Shown one piece after another: positions 44,640 to 56,815 of a DNA stretch of 64,000 bases; the stretch's first letter is position 1; every line of letters begins with the position of its first letter. The position numbers and the translations under genes were made by a program. Below the pieces are notes generated by a model. It was not told where the DNA came from, did not search any database, and saw only the letters and a program-made list of their open reading frames with translations. The stretch is from Prionace glauca (lineage: Eukaryota; Chordata; Chondrichthyes; Carcharhiniformes; Carcharhinidae): the NCBI GenBank assembly GCA_037974335.1, contig CM075760.1, positions 16,851,059-16,915,058 on the forward strand. The letters are read 5' to 3'.

Positions 44640-44984
44640 ACACCCTCACAAAAACAGAAATAGTTACAGAAAGGGAGAGAGAGAGGAGCGTGTTAGCAAC
44701 AATGTGAGTGATAGAGAGAGACAAATTGGTAGAGAGAGGGAAAGGCACAAAACAAGGAGGACTTCAATTTGAAGAGATCCTAACAGGTACAGGGAATAAA
44801 GCAGACAGAGAGAAAGAACAAAGACAGAGAAAGGCTCTCACAAAGAGAGGGAGACAGGATAGAGAGTGGAGAAAATGGCGAGGGTGATATACAGGAAATA
44901 AGAAAGGGAGACAGAAGAAGACAGGCAGGAGGTTGTTATAAAAGAGGGAAAGGGAGATGAAAGGAAAACAGGAGACAAGAAGTG
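44640..44984. repeat. GA-rich simple sequence
   Basis: AGAGAGAGA and GGAGACAGAAG-rich run. The Leu/Ser/Phe-rich minus-strand frames are artefacts. The fold-back element interrupts it, and the GA-rich sequence resumes at 45241-45325. Confidence 0.8.
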
Positions 44985-45240
44985 ATGATCTGGGAATGCC
45001 GGCGTTGGACTGGCGTAAACACAGTAAAAAGTCTGACAACACCAGGTTTTAGTCCAACCGATTTATTTGATAATATTCTCACAAGCTTAAGCTTTCGAGG
45101 TTACCCTCTTCGTCGGGTGAATGGAGAGTCAGAACTCTCCATTCACCTGACGAAGAGGGTAACCTCGAAAGCTTAAGCTTGTGAGAATATTATCAAATAA
45201 ATCGGTTGGACTAAAACCTGGTGTTGTCAGACTTTTTACC
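44985..45240. mobile_element. fold-back element, near-perfect hairpin
   Basis: Arms 45024-45128 and about 45135-45239 are reverse complements with about one mismatch; the left side adds CCGGCGTTGGACTGGCGTAAAC. Same family as 22485-22782 but a different stem interior (GGTTACCCTCTTCG). Confidence 0.9.
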
Positions 45241-45324
45241 GACAAGAAGTGAGGCAGAGGGAAACAGCCAGACACAGAGCGAAACAGAGACATCGAGACA
45301 GAGAGCGGGACAGAATGGGTAAGA

Positions 45325-46200
45325 ACAAAGACAAAGAGAACAAAGAACAACACAGCACGGGAAACAGGCCCTTCGGCCCAACGAGCCCGCGCCGCCATCC
45401 CATGGTCAGTGACCTATTCATGACTCTAGTCTATGCCTAATGTGTGAGGATCAGGGAGGTCCAATATAGGGACAATTTGTTACCCAATCAATCAGCCTAA
45501 AAGCACATTTTTGGGATGTGGGAGGAAACCGGAGTACCCGGAGGAAACCCACGCAACCACGGGGAGAACGCGCAAACTCCCACGGACACAGGCCCAAATC
45601 CATGTGTCCGAACAGCAACAGAGATAGCCTCTGAGCTGCCATGATGCCCTCGAGATGGTCCAGTTTACGCACACCAACGACATGAAGCAGTAGGCAACTC
45701 CCGAAGCAATATCCAAGAGCAGCCCACCACAACCTGCCGCCCGCATGCCCCTTGCTGGACTTAAGTGCCTGTGGATAAAAATTTCATTATTAAAGACTCT
45801 ATATCCCTGAGGCTAAAACTGACCCCAAGCCTACAATGCTTAGTAAGGCCTGCTATATCCCCCTATATGTAGACCGCTCATGTGGCTGTCCAAGTGACTC
45901 TTGAACAACCCGAGCGTGCCTGCTTCCACCACCTTACTCGGCAGTGCATTCCACATCCCCACTACCCTTTGTGTGAAAAACTGCCCTCTAATATTAGTCT
46001 TATATCTAGCCCCCCTCACCCTAAGCCCATGACCCCTCGTTCTATCCATTTCTAATAGCGGAAAAAGCTTATCACCATCTACTCTATCTGTCCCCTTCAT
46101 AATCTTATAAACCTCTATTAGATCCCCCCTCAGCCGACGTCTCTCAAGGGAAAACAGCCCAAGTGCGTTCAATCTTCCCTCGTAAGACAAGAGTTTGAAC
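45325..46200 (-). mobile_element. CR1-like LINE 3' end with full 3' UTR
   Basis: The minus-strand frame at 46190-45840 encodes SYEGRLNALGLFSLERRRLRGD and FFTQRVVGMWNALPSKVVEAG without a break. The 3' UTR contains the GGTTTCCTCCGGGTACTCCGG block shared with the SINEs, then TTGGGCCGAAGGGCCTGTTTC and TTGTTCT repeats. It is the best preserved copy of the family found at 79-2770. Confidence 0.92.
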
Positions 46201-46977
46201 CTTGTGTGAATTTGAACGACGTCTCTGCCTGAACCTGTGTAGGTTTGAACCTGGTGTGGGCCCGAGCCTGGGTAGGGGCCCTGTCGACATGAATACCAGC
46301 ATTCGATTTGCTTTTCTAACTGATGATTGAACCTTCAGGTTAACCTTTAGAGAATCTTGAACAGGGACTCCCAGGTTCCCTTGCGCATCTGATTTTCTAA
46401 GTATTTCCCCGTTTAGAAAACAATTGATGCCTGCATTCCTCTTTCAAAAGTGCACAATCTCACACTTTTCCTCATTGTATTCCATCTGTCATCTCTTTGC
46501 CCTCTCTCTAACCTGTACATGTCCTTCTGCAGCCCTCCCTCCGCAGCCCCCCCCCCCCGACTTTCTCAATACTCCCTGTCACTCGATATATCTTTGTATC
46601 TTCCGCAACAGCGTCTTCATTTCATTCTTCCAAATCATTCATGTATATTATGAATATACATTAATGCACCGAACCCTGAGGCACACCAGTAGTCTCTGGC
46701 TGCCATCCTGAAAACAGATCCCCTTCTTCCCCACTCTCTGCCTTCTGTCAGCCAGCCAATCCTCTATCCATGCCAGGATCTTGCTCTCATCTCCATTGGC
46801 ACTTAACTCATTTAAGAGTCTCCAATGCAGCACTATATCAATGGCCTTCTGGAAATCGAAATTAATCAGTTCAATTGGTCCTCCCTATCTAACTTCCTTG
46901 TTACCTGCTCAAAGAACTCTGACAGATTTGTCAGACATGGGCTCCCCTTGACAAAGCCGAACTGACTCAGTGCGATT

Positions 46978-47507
46978 GTGAAGTTGTATGAATTAAGTTG
47001 TGGCAGAGTGTAACATTGGTGAACGATTTAGTACACAATATGGAAAGCTGACTGTGAACAACCTAAGACATGAAGAAGACCTGAGAAGGTCAAGACCTGA
47101 TAAGGCTGACTCCGCATAACCTAGGGCTGTATGAGTAAGACAAGATAAGGTCAGGGATGAAGGAGTCACCGACTTTCTCCTGTTCCTTAATAGTACAGGA
47201 TAAAAGTCTGAATGGTGAGAGGAAGAGTTCTAGGAGGTCAGAAGGTTGTACCATGATTTATGACACTTCTTATGATGCTTCTATTGATCAAATTCCTGAA
47301 TAAGCTCTGGTCATGGAAACTGATAATGATTATGTATAATTACTGAACTGAGTCTTTATGTAAGTGCGGACTTGAGAAGGAATTAGCACGTCGTGACAAC
47401 TGCTCTCCAAACTCAAGTTACTGCCAATAGTGCATGCAGTCTTTCGTAAATAAAGACTAGTTATTTTGTCAGAATTAATTTTGTTGATTCTTTCTATCAG
47501 AGTCAAG
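46978..47507. mobile_element. solo LTR fossil inside a LINE
   Basis: A 530-base block that splits the LINE reading. It starts TGTGAAGTTG, ends near TTCTTTCTATCA and has AATAAAGAC about 50 bases before its end, as in an LTR. No internal genes. The family is not determined; it is younger than the LINE it sits in. Confidence 0.55.
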
Positions 47508-48606
47508 AAGGGGGAAAGTTTCCACTTCAACAATATTTCATCATCTTCTGCCACCTCATCTTTCATAATGAACTCTAAAATATTGCCAATGACTGACGTC
47601 TGACTAACTACCCTATAATTTCCCGTCTTCTGCTTCTCTCCCTTCTTTAACAACTGACTTTCTGGCCTGCTGGTACCATCCCTGAGTCCAGTGATTCCTG
47701 AAAGGTCACCACCATTGCCTACACAATTTCATCAGCTATATCTTTTTGGATCCTGGGGTGCAGTCCATTTGGTCCAGGTGATTTATCCAACATCAGACTT
47801 TTCCGTTTCCCCTGAATCTTCTCCTTAGTGACGGCCACTACACGCACCTGTGCGCCCCCACCCCCCCCCCCAACCCCATGACTCTCCTGGAGTTCTGGCA
47901 TCTCACTAATGTCTCGAACCGTGAAGACTGATGTAAAGTAACTATTCATTTCCTCTGCCATTTCTTTGTTTCCTATTATTCCTTCTCCAGCCTCATTTTC
48001 CAGTAGTCCAATACCTATTTTTGTCTCTTTCTTACTTTTTATATATTCAAAAAATATCTTCCTATCTTCTTTTATATTACTAGCGAGCTTACGGTCATAT
48101 TTCATCTTCTTCCCCTTTATTGTTTTTTTGAGTTGTCCTCTTCTCGCTTTTAAAGACTTCCCAATCCTCTGGCTTCCCACTAATCCTCATCACTTTGTAT
48201 ACTTTCTCTTCTGTGTTAATGTTGTCGTTGACTTGCCTCGTCAGCCATGGATGCCTCATCCTCCCTGTGACATTGGGAATAATTTCTGCTGTTCCTCTTG
48301 AATTTCTGTTGTCCCTCTAAAAATCTCCTGCCATTGCTATTGCACTCTTTTCCCTGTTAGGTTCCCTTTCAAATCAACTCTGGCCAGTTCCTCCCTCATG
48401 TCTTTGTAATTCCCTTTATTTAATTCTGATACCGTTACATCTGACTCCAGCTTCTCCTCTCAAACTGCAGGGTCAATTCTATCATATTGTGGTCACTGCT
48501 CCCAAAGCGTTACATCACCTTAAATTTCCCTGTTCAAGTCTGCCTCATTACCACCAAATCCAGAATTGGCTATTCCCTAGTAGGTTGTATCACAACCTGC
48601 TCCAAA

Positions 48607-48930
48607 AAAACATAGAACATAAGAAATAGGAGCAGGAGTAGGCCATCTAGCCTTTCGAGCCTGCCCCGCCATTCAATAAGATCATGGCTGATCTGTCGTG
48701 GCTCAGTTCCACTTTCCCGCTTTCTCCCCATAACACTTAATCCCCTCTCTTATCAAAAACCCATCAACCCGCTTCTTAAAAATATTTAGCGAGGCAGCCT
48801 CCACCACTTCAACGGGCAGAGAATTCCAGAGATTCACCACCCTTTGAGTGAAGGAGTTCTTCCTCAACTCCGTTCTAAACCGCCCCCCCCCTCTTTATCT
48901 TGAGGCTGTGCCCTCTAGTCCTACAAACAT
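48607..48930 (-). mobile_element. CR1-like LINE 3' end nested in an older LINE
   Basis: Reversed tail ACATAGAACATAAGAAATAGG then GGCCATCTAGCCTTTCGAGCC and the ORF2 C-terminus. Same family as 61976-62705. Confidence 0.9.
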
Positions 48931-49524
48931 TGACACTCCACAATTTTTTTGGGGATAACTGCCTACCTGATTTTGCAAGTCCATCAACTTATCAATGATA
49001 TCCCCCATGTTTATTGTAATATCAGCAATTTTATATGCTTTTTCTATCTCGTGATGTATTTTCTGCCCACATCCTGACTGCAGCTAGGAGAGCTTGTATC
49101 TAACTCCCTTCAGGGTCTTTTCATCTTTGTGATTCCTCAACTCCACCTACAGAGATTCTCTCCCTTTTGATCCTTTATTGCTTCTTGCTATCGATTCAAT
49201 TTCATTCCTTACTAACAATGCAACACCATCTCCTTTGCCAATCTGCCTGCCCTTTCGATAGGACAAATATCCTTAGATATTTAGAACCCAACCCTGATCC
49301 CCTTGCAGACACATCTCTGTGATGCCCACAACATCCTAGTGGCCGATTTCAATGCGTGCAACAAGCTCATTTACCTTGTTCAGTAAGCTGCACGCATTTG
49401 TGTACAACACACTCAGTTCTGCATTGACAACCTCCCTTCTCATACTTGTCACCTTTTTTTTCACTCTTGCCAGAGGTTAGATTTCTGCCAGCTACAATAA
49501 TCTCTGGTTTGTTATGTGGGATGC

Positions 49525-49850
49525 CAGGGACCATAAGATATAGGAGCAAAATTATACCACTTGCCCACTGCTCCACCATTCAATCATGGTTGTTTTTTTT
49601 TTCCTTATACCCATTCTCCTGCCTTTTCACCATAACCCCTGGTCCCCTTATTAATCATGAACCTACCTACCTCTGTCTTAGAGACTCTCAATGGCCGAGC
49701 CTCCACAGCCTTCTGTGGCAAAGTGTTCCACAGATTCACCACTCTCTGGCTGCAGAAATTCCTCCTCATCTTTGTTATAATGGACTGTCCCTTTAGTCCG
49801 ACGTTGTTCCCTCTGGTTCTAGTTTTTCCTCCTAGTGGAAACACTAGTGG
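49525..49850 (-). mobile_element. CR1-like LINE 3' end
   Basis: The minus-strand frame (49877-49605) encodes NFCSQRVVNLWNTLPQKAVEA; the reversed tail is weak (CCATAAGATATAGGAGCA). Confidence 0.85.
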
Positions 49851-50159
49851 GAGGCCTGGTATCAACAGCTCCTCCACTCATGGAGGGGACAGAGGACTCG
49901 AAATTGGTTACTGACGACGGGCGGGAAGGGGATCAAACGTTGGAAGATTCATCGAGGCCTCACTCGCCAGAAAGGCTCTTTAAACTGTCTCCAGTCACCA
50001 GGCATCAACTCCTAGCAGAATGTCACTCCCCCTGCTGTATTATATTGTAAATATGCTATGGATTTTGCATCAAGTCTGCGTGAAGTGAATAGAGAAAAAT
50101 GCACAATTGTTTGCAGATGTCCTGGGAGTGGAGATAGGGGGCTGTTATTTACAGGAGAG

Positions 50160-50350
50160 GAGTGTTGTATATATGTTGGGGCATTCCTTTCAGGGAACGG
50201 GTCATGTGACCTCAGGTGCGGGGTGAGCTGCTGGATTCTCCCAGATTGGGCAGTCAATATTTGGAGTGTTGTGTGAACAGATGGAATAAATAGTTGTGTT
50301 CCCTGACACCTGACTGTGGAGTCGATATTGAAGACAATCCTCAGCACCAC
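50160..50350 (+). mobile_element. LTR retrotransposon fossil, LTR end
   Basis: A purine run (ACAGGAGAGGAG) precedes TGTTGTATATATGTTGGGG. The block has GGTCATGTGACC and AATAAATAGTTG and ends CAGCACCACA, the form of a Ty3/Gypsy-like LTR. The flank 49860-50160 may be remnant internal sequence. Broken; no genes readable. Confidence 0.5.
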
Positions 50351-50409
50351 AGGACATAAACAAACGGTCTCGGACCCAGTGCTTCACAACTCTAACAGTG
50401 GCTTGAATC

Positions 50410-50750
50410 CTCTTTGTGCCCCACTCACACTCTCCTCAAGGTGTTGACTCTTTGTCCCGGTGCCCCAGTGTTTCCTTCTCACACTCTCCACAAGCTGCTC
50501 ACTGTCAATCCCAGTGTCCCAGTTTCCCCCCTCTCACACTCACCACAAGGTGTTGATTCTCTGTCCCAGTGTCCCCCCTCTCACACTCTCCAGAAGGTGC
50601 TGACTCACTGTCCCAGTGTCCCACTGTCCCCCCTCACACTCTCCTCAAGGTGCTGACTGTCTGTCTCAGTGTCCCAGTTTCGCCCCTTTCACACTTTTCT
50701 CAAGGTGCTGTCTGTCTGTCCCAGTGTCTCCCTCTCACACTCTGTTTGGG
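50410..50750 (+). repeat. minisatellite, unit about 60 bases
   Basis: About six copies of TCTCACACTCTCCTCAAGGTGCTGACTGTCTGTCCCAGTGTCCC and variants. The frames reading HTLLKVLT and SPLSHS are by-products. Confidence 0.9.
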
Positions 50751-50938
50751 GGAGGTGAAGCTCAGAATTGAAAGATGTGAATGATGTAATTGATGACTGA
50801 GAGGGATGGATAGAAACTTTGGGGATTCTGTCGGTGGATTCATTGTGAACGTTGAAATCTGAATAAACTGAGACACCAGATGGAAAAGCCATAGTTTCTC
50901 CATGCATTTTAGATTAAAGAAAGCACTACTATACATGT

Positions 50939-51005
50939 GTCCGGCTAGCTCAGTCGGTAGAGCATGAGACTCTTAATCTCAGGGTCGTGGGCGGCGTTCT
51001 TTTCA
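50939..51005 (+). pseudogene. tRNA-Lys(CTT) relic
   Basis: GTCCGGCTAGCTCAGTCGG through the anticodon arm TGAGACTCTTAATCTCA is intact and of tRNA-Lys type. After GTCGTGGG the T loop and 3' half are replaced by unrelated sequence. Not expected to be functional. Confidence 0.85.
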
Positions 51006-51514
51006 GACTTTGACTCATTCCTAGGTGAATTCCAGATCTCCGTTCCTCCAGAAGTGTCACGGCTCAAACTGAGTTCCTCTCTCATTTCTACGTTGCTCAT
51101 CTCACAGTTGTGAATGAAAACTGCCTCCAGATAACTGGAAGGCGGTACCTTTAGCTCTGAACTCAGCGAGAGGTTTTGTTCTCATTTATTATGACGTTTA
51201 AACCCAGATCTGAGAAATTGTGTCAGAGCAAACAACAATCATCTCCATTGTAATTCAATCACTTCAGCCTTCCATCCTATCAAAAGACTATTAGTACTTT
51301 CCTCCACTCCCTCTCTATTTTCCTTGACTCTGTACTTGTCTGTAAACCATTAAATCATCAATTTCTTTCAGTTAGGGTCAAAGGTCAGCAACCTGTATCA
51401 TTCCCTCTCTTTCCCTCCACAGAAACTGTTGAAACTGATGAATCTTCCAGCATTTTCCGTTTTGAGGTGGGATTTGCAGCAACTACAATTCCTTCTTTTG
51501 GATCACAGTGGATC

Positions 51515-52090
51515 ACTTTTCTCTGGCTGAACAGCTGGAGTACTGTGTGCAGTTTTGGGCGCCGTACTTACGCAAGGATATTTTGGCCTTGGAGGGAGTG
51601 CAGAGGAGCCTGATACCGGAGTTGAGGGGGTTGAGCTATGAGGAGAGGCTGAATAAACTAGGCTTGTACTCGTTGGAGTTTAGAAGAATGAGGGGAGATC
51701 TCATTGAGACGTATAAGGTGATGAATGGGATGGATAGGATAGAGGTGGAGAGACTCTTCCCGCTCAAAGAAGACAGTAGGACTAAGGGGCACAGACTCAA
51801 GATAAAGGGGGGGGCGTTTTAGAACGGAGTTGAGGAGGAACTTCCTCACTCAAAGGGTGGTGAATCTCTGGAATTCTCTGCCCGTTGAAGTAGGGGAGGC
51901 TGCCTCGCAAAATATTTTTAAGACGCGTGTTGATGGGTTTTTGATAAGAGGGTTAAGGGTTATGGGGAGAGGGCGGGAAAGTGGAACAGAGCCACGACAG
52001 ATCAGCCATGATCTTATTGAATGGCGGGGCAGGCTCGAGGGGCTAGATGGCCTACTCCTGCTCCTATTTCTTATGTTCTTATGCTCTTAT
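51515..52090 (+). mobile_element. CR1-like LINE 3' end
   Basis: From QLEYCVQFWAPYLRKDIL to the tail AGATGGCCTACTCCTGCTCC and TATGTTCTTATGCTCTTAT. The frame at 51508-51822 is open. Same family as 61976-62705. Confidence 0.92.
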
Positions 52091-52542
52091 TAACCATAAC
52101 TTTCTAAATAGTTAAAGGGCTGAGGTTTTAAATAATAAGTGCCCCAAATATGTCACCCTGTCTGACATGAAATGAAACAAAATGAAAATTATTAATTATG
52201 TCACAAAATACTGCTAACACAATATAGATTTCATTGTCAGCATTTGTTGTTTATCCCTATTTCCCACTGAACTAACTATGTTGTTGGGCCATTTCAGAGG
52301 GCAGTTTAGACTCAATTACATTGTCTTACATTCTCTCTCCAGAGAAGCCGTCATGCCTGGTGAGATTTTCCAGCATTTTAAGATGTTCTTTTAAGTTTCA
52401 GCATCTGCTGTAATTTACTGTTGGCTGAACGAGTCATTCCTGTTCTATCAAAACATGAGTTTCTTTTTCCTCGACAAACCTTTCTTGAGCATTTGAAAAA
52501 CGCTGCAATGTACCGGTCAGATTAAGGCTGCTATTCGCATCT

Positions 52543-52614
52543 TCCCTGGTGGTCTAGTGGTTAGGATTCGGCGCTCTCACCGCCGCGGCCCGGGTTCGAT
52601 TCCCGGTCAGAGAA
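52543..52614 (+). tRNA. tRNA-Glu(CTC)
   Basis: Acceptor TCCCTGG, D arm, anticodon arm CGGCG-CTCTCAC-CGCCG with anticodon CTC, and T arm CCGGG-TTCGATT-CCCGG are complete. The acceptor has one mismatch (3' strand TCAGAGA where TCAGGGA would pair). A TTTT run at 52620 can end Pol III transcription. Probably functional but slightly decayed. Confidence 0.88.
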
Positions 52615-53334
52615 TGTAGGTTTTGTTGCTGCCGATCAGCCCAAGATTTAGCAGGGTCTGAAATTCCTTCCCGATGGAAAACAGGAGCGATCATTGTGTC
52701 AGTTTGAACTACCTGGAGAAACAAAATAAACCCATTGGCCCAATCCCGGCAATTTATAATTTCATTCCCCTTGCTGCTTCCTCCTGTCAAAATGAATAAT
52801 AATACATTCTACTCCACTACATTTCACTGCAGCTCACCATACTCAAAGATCATTCGCAGCCTCTGCCTCTTCTATAGCTTCTTCTGGGAAATCTGCTGAA
52901 CAACATGAGCTTTTCACAGTTCTGCTGTGATATCTGAGATTTGTATCTCACTGATCATCATTACTGTCTCCATTGCTTCATCCCAGGTCACTGTCACTAC
53001 AGATATAGTCACACAGTCATTCTATCACCTGCAGCAAATGATATTCCCTTCCTTTGCTTTCAGATACATTCACCTCCAGAAACTGATTACACGATGAGTA
53101 TAATGTTCTGTTTAGCTGACAGTTTATCATCAATCCCGTTCCAGAATGGAGTAGCACCGTGTCAAAGTGGGTGGGAGTTGGTGACTCCACCAGTTCTGAG
53201 ACCTCACTGAACCCCCGCGTATTTAGCCCCGTCCTCTCACCCTCCATCGCTCCAACTCCTTGATAAATGTCACTATTAAAACTAATGATGGTGAATTAAA
53301 GACGTGGAATCGAGATGAATAAATGGTGCTGGTC

Positions 53335-53450
53335 TGCGGCCGGGGCGTGGGGTGGGGGGGGGGGGGGGGGGGAGGTGGTGGCTGGTGTAGCATTTGTTGG
53401 GGGATGGAGGTGGGGGGAGGGAGGCGCCGGGGGGGAGGGGTGCGGAGGGC
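53335..53450 (+). repeat. G-rich low-complexity tract
   Basis: A run of about 20 G followed by GGTGG and GGGGGGAGGG words. It is likely able to form four-stranded DNA. The proline-rich minus-strand frames are artefacts. Confidence 0.85.
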
Positions 53451-54780
53451 ATGGGAAATTGTGATGGATGCTGAGATGATAATGTCCATGAAATACTAGC
53501 CCCAAACTCCCATTGAGTTACATTCAGAGTCAGATTGCAGCTCGGAACAGAAAATTGGATTGCCTGCGATTACACTTAATAAAATCCCGTGTCAACTTTC
53601 GACAGTGAGATTGGTATAATGAGCTAATAACTAAATTCAGTGCACAGTTAGTCATTTTGAGACTCTCATGCAATTTACAGTGTGTGTTATAGATCAGAGT
53701 GAGTTAGGGCTCGAATTGTGCTGAATTAAACATTATAACAAGCAACTACATTTTAAATATACACAGAACACAATATAGAGGCAGGGTTCGGCTGAATTTC
53801 TAAACGGACTAAGGAAAAAAAATGAGCACCGAGGAATAGAAAATCCAGCGAAAAGTAGATATGTGTCCAATTATAATGAAATATTATTTGATAATGTCTG
53901 GATGAGAGAATAGACAAATCTTTAAATCACTAAAATGCAAGGTTACACAATAATTAGCTTGTAATCGACATGTTCACTAGCCGGAAGGCAAGTATTAAAT
54001 TCGCCATCCTTGGCCAGATTTCCCTGTAAATGTTACTCACAGAGATATTAACGCCATTCGTAACTAATTGTTCCCTTTCCATGGAAACAGGGAAATAATT
54101 ATTCCTCAAACCTGCTGCACGAACCTTGCGATTAAAGTGATACAACACCACCATCTGCTGGTGGACCATTGTAACTGCAGGCGCTGGTGCTTTTGAGTCT
54201 GCGAACCGGTTACTGAAATATGAATATTGAACGATATTGTCCGAGATTGGAGATTATAGAAGGATCTCGGCTGGCGCACTCGCCCTTTTTATAACCAGAC
54301 ACCGTAGATAAACCGTGTTCTTCATTTCCCATTGACAGTTAATGTCTGGAGATTGAAGTTGGGATTATTTGAAACTTCAAATTGTACATTCGATGCAGTT
54401 ATCAGACGTTAATCAAATTCAGAATCTTAGTGGGTAAACATTTCTGCCCTCTGCAATTCGTTTGTCAGACATTTTCACGGTTTAGTCTTAAAAAAGGCAC
54501 AAAGAATCAGACATTTACAAGGATACACACACACACACACACGCACACACACGTATTGGAGCCTACAGAGATACAGGAGGTCATCCACAGATTCAGACGC
54601 AGACATATAGAGATCCTGGTAACTCTAAAGATACAAGGGCACACACAGTATCAGAGGCATATACAATGTCTCAGCTTGTACACTACCAAACTCTCTCTCG
54701 TAGTTCCAGACTTTTCAATGAGTTCAAGCAGGCAACTGTTGACCTGTGAATGCTGACAGTGAGAAGAATAGAAAAAATCC

Positions 54781-54796
54781 GTCTCTGGGTGGTCTC

Positions 54797-54832
<36 letters not shown>

Positions 54833-54853
54833 GACCAATTGCGCCACAGAGAC
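54781..54853 (-). tRNA. tRNA-Asn(GTT)
   Basis: Read on the minus strand: GTCTCTG acceptor pairing perfectly with CAGAGAC, anticodon arm TTCGG-CTGTTAA-CCGAA, T arm GGTGG-TTCGAGA-CCACC. An A run at 54771-54776 gives TTTTTT just downstream in the transcript sense. All stems pair; it looks functional. Confidence 0.95.
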
Positions 54854-55278
54854 TGAGACAACAGCTGTTTAACATCTTCTGAACTAGTGTGTCAATGACC
54901 ACAATTCTATTTCTGAAAACCTGTTCCAGAACTGCAGCATGTTTACAATTCTATACAAGTCTCGTTAGGTTCCGTAGCACTGCTGTAGTGTGTTGGTTAT
55001 TCCCTTTCTCCTATGAACGTGCAGGTAAAATGAATCCGTGTCTCTTATCACAGGGAGGAATTCAACAGGAGGGAAGGGAACGAACCACAAGTAGCCTCAC
55101 GATCCAATACTTGCCACTCAATTATCAATAACACCATTCACCACTACACCTGCTTCCGAATATTGCGACCCATTTCTCTCAGGATTTCTTCCAAGATTTA
55201 ATGTTGCCCCTTGTTTTCTCCTAATTTTAATAGGATGTTCACTTCAATAAACAGAGCGAACGGAGAAAGAAGGGACTT

Positions 55279-55349
55279 TGCATTGGCCGGGAATCGAACC
55301 CGAGTCTCCCGCGTGGGAAGCGAGAATTCTACCACTGAACCACCAATGC
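55279..55349 (-). tRNA. tRNA-Gly(CCC)
   Basis: Minus strand: GCATTGG acceptor with CCAATGC, anticodon arm CTCGC-TTCCCAC-GCGGG with anticodon CCC, T arm TCGGG-TTCGATT-CCCGG (one G-T pair). It looks functional, though no clear T run follows closely. Confidence 0.93.
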
Positions 55350-55809
55350 TGCTCTTCCTAAAGCTATTCCCACATGCTCTCTCTTCCTTTACACTCAGCA
55401 GCATTGTAATTTCCTTACTTTATCCTTTCATTCCCCAAATGCCCACAAATGCTCTCACGCAAATCTCAGACGCAACATCGCACAAGCCACTCATGCTGTT
55501 CAATACCTTCCTTTCATTCACAACCGCATCTCAAACTTTCACCTTCCTCCAAAACACAAGCACTCTGCAACAATCCCCCTCTCACACAGCCTCATTCTCC
55601 CAAATATGCCTCTGCTTTCACCACATCAGTCTAAACAAACTTAAAACGTGTTTACATTACTTGCACACTGTCTCTTCCACTCTGCTCATATCACTACAAT
55701 ACGCCTCATGCCATTCTGCAAAAGCTTTAAGTTGCTACATTTCTTCAAAGCTGCTACCCAGTGCGACACCAGGCCAAACTTCCACTTTCAACACTTGATA
55801 ACACCTATA

Positions 55810-55945
55810 TAGGGTTACAAGTTAGCTCGGAATGAGTTAAAGAAATAGGGCTTAGGAGAGCTAGTAGGGGGCATGAGAAGTCCTTGGCAAGTCGGATAAA
55901 GGAAAACCCCAAAGCTTTTTACTCTTACGTTAAAAATGCATTAAA
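55810..55945 (+). mobile_element. CR1-like LINE fragment, linker before RT
   Basis: Encodes GLRRARRGHEKSLASRI-like sequence, then KENPKAFYSYVKNAL, which matches the region at 290-370. Short, truncated at both ends. Confidence 0.7.
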
Positions 55946-56409
55946 TCTTCATATATCGAGGCCAGTCTGCGACATCTGAAAGCGCTGAATCCTAACCACG
56001 AGACCCCCAGGATCCCATCTGCCTGATTCTCCCAGATACTGGTTACAGGAATGTGCACAGCGCCAATTGTCCGCACTCACACACTCCTTCCTGTCTGTTA
56101 TGATTTGAAATTGTTTATATTTTTCACATTGGCTTCCAGTATGATGAAAGCAGAGCTGTGATAAGCTGATGTTGTTCAGTGGATTTACTGCAGTAAGGTT
56201 TATGTCAGTTCGATGCAAACATTGGTGTTTGAATGCGGTCAGTTACGGTGAAATTTAATGCAATGGAAAGTAGCCTACTCGCTTTTACAGGAGGAACCAG
56301 CAAGGGAAATATATATACGAATAATTGTGCAACGGGACTGATATTTCTCCCTGCTGTTCAAATTGGCACAAGTATTGATCCACGATTTTCATGCTGTGCG
56401 CACGTGTTA

Positions 56410-56481
56410 GGTTCTGTGGTGTAATGGTGAGCACTCTGGACTCTGAATCCAGCGATCCGAATTCAAATCTCAGCAGAACCT
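56410..56481 (+). tRNA. tRNA-Gln(CTG), slightly decayed
   Basis: Acceptor GGTTCTG pairs fully with CAGAACC, unlike the usual GGTTCCA/TGGAACC, so both strands have changed together. The anticodon arm CTGGA-CTCTGAA-TCCAG is intact. The T stem has two mismatches (CCGAA against CTCAG), both of the kind left by loss of CpG. A TTTT run follows at 56484. Function uncertain. Confidence 0.82.
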
Positions 56482-56750
56482 TGTTTTAATTTGCAAATAC
56501 AGATGATGGATTGGCTGAAGGGCGTTTCATTTCAGTTTATCACCAAGTCCTAATCGAGAGGAGAATTTGCCAGCCCGTTCAGCTGCTGTTACTCAATTCA
56601 AGGGCAATAAGGGATGATAGAAAATGAATAAAGACAATCTCAATAATGGACCTTTTCCTCACAAGTAAAAACAAACTTTTTGACAATGTTTCTGCCTGAA
56701 ACTTTCGAAACGTCGAGCTAATATGTAACAACTATCCCACTTTTACATGT

Positions 56751-56815
56751 AGGCTAGTGGCGCAATGGATAACGCGTCTGACTATCGCTCAGAAGACTCC
56801 TGGTTAGCTCAGAAC
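56751..56815 (+). pseudogene. tRNA-Arg-like relic
   Basis: GTGGCGCAATGGATAACGCGTCTGACT is the 5' half of a tRNA-Arg(ACG) type. The anticodon loop reads CTATCGC, and the sequence departs after CTCCTGG. The 3' half is missing. Confidence 0.8.

Larger units (their letters stand above)
46330..49460 (-). mobile_element. older CR1-like LINE, endonuclease-linker to RT, interrupted
   Basis: Minus-strand pieces: the linker at 48180-47900 (RRGQLKKTIKGKKMKYDRKLA, IFFEYIKSKKETKIG, MNSYFTSVFT), the start of RT (LDKSPGPNGLHPRIQKDIADEIV) and, beyond the LTR, FGFVKGSPCLTNLSEFFEQV and later parts. 48935-49460 is probably the endonuclease end. It is interrupted by an LTR fossil at 46978-47507 and by a CR1-like tail at 48607-48930. 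Confidence 0.75.

Noticed and set aside
55211-55798. 195-residue frame (MFSPNFNRMFTSINRANG)
   Set aside because: It runs through the antisense of the tRNA-Gly gene and low-complexity CA/CT-rich DNA; no domain and no splice context.
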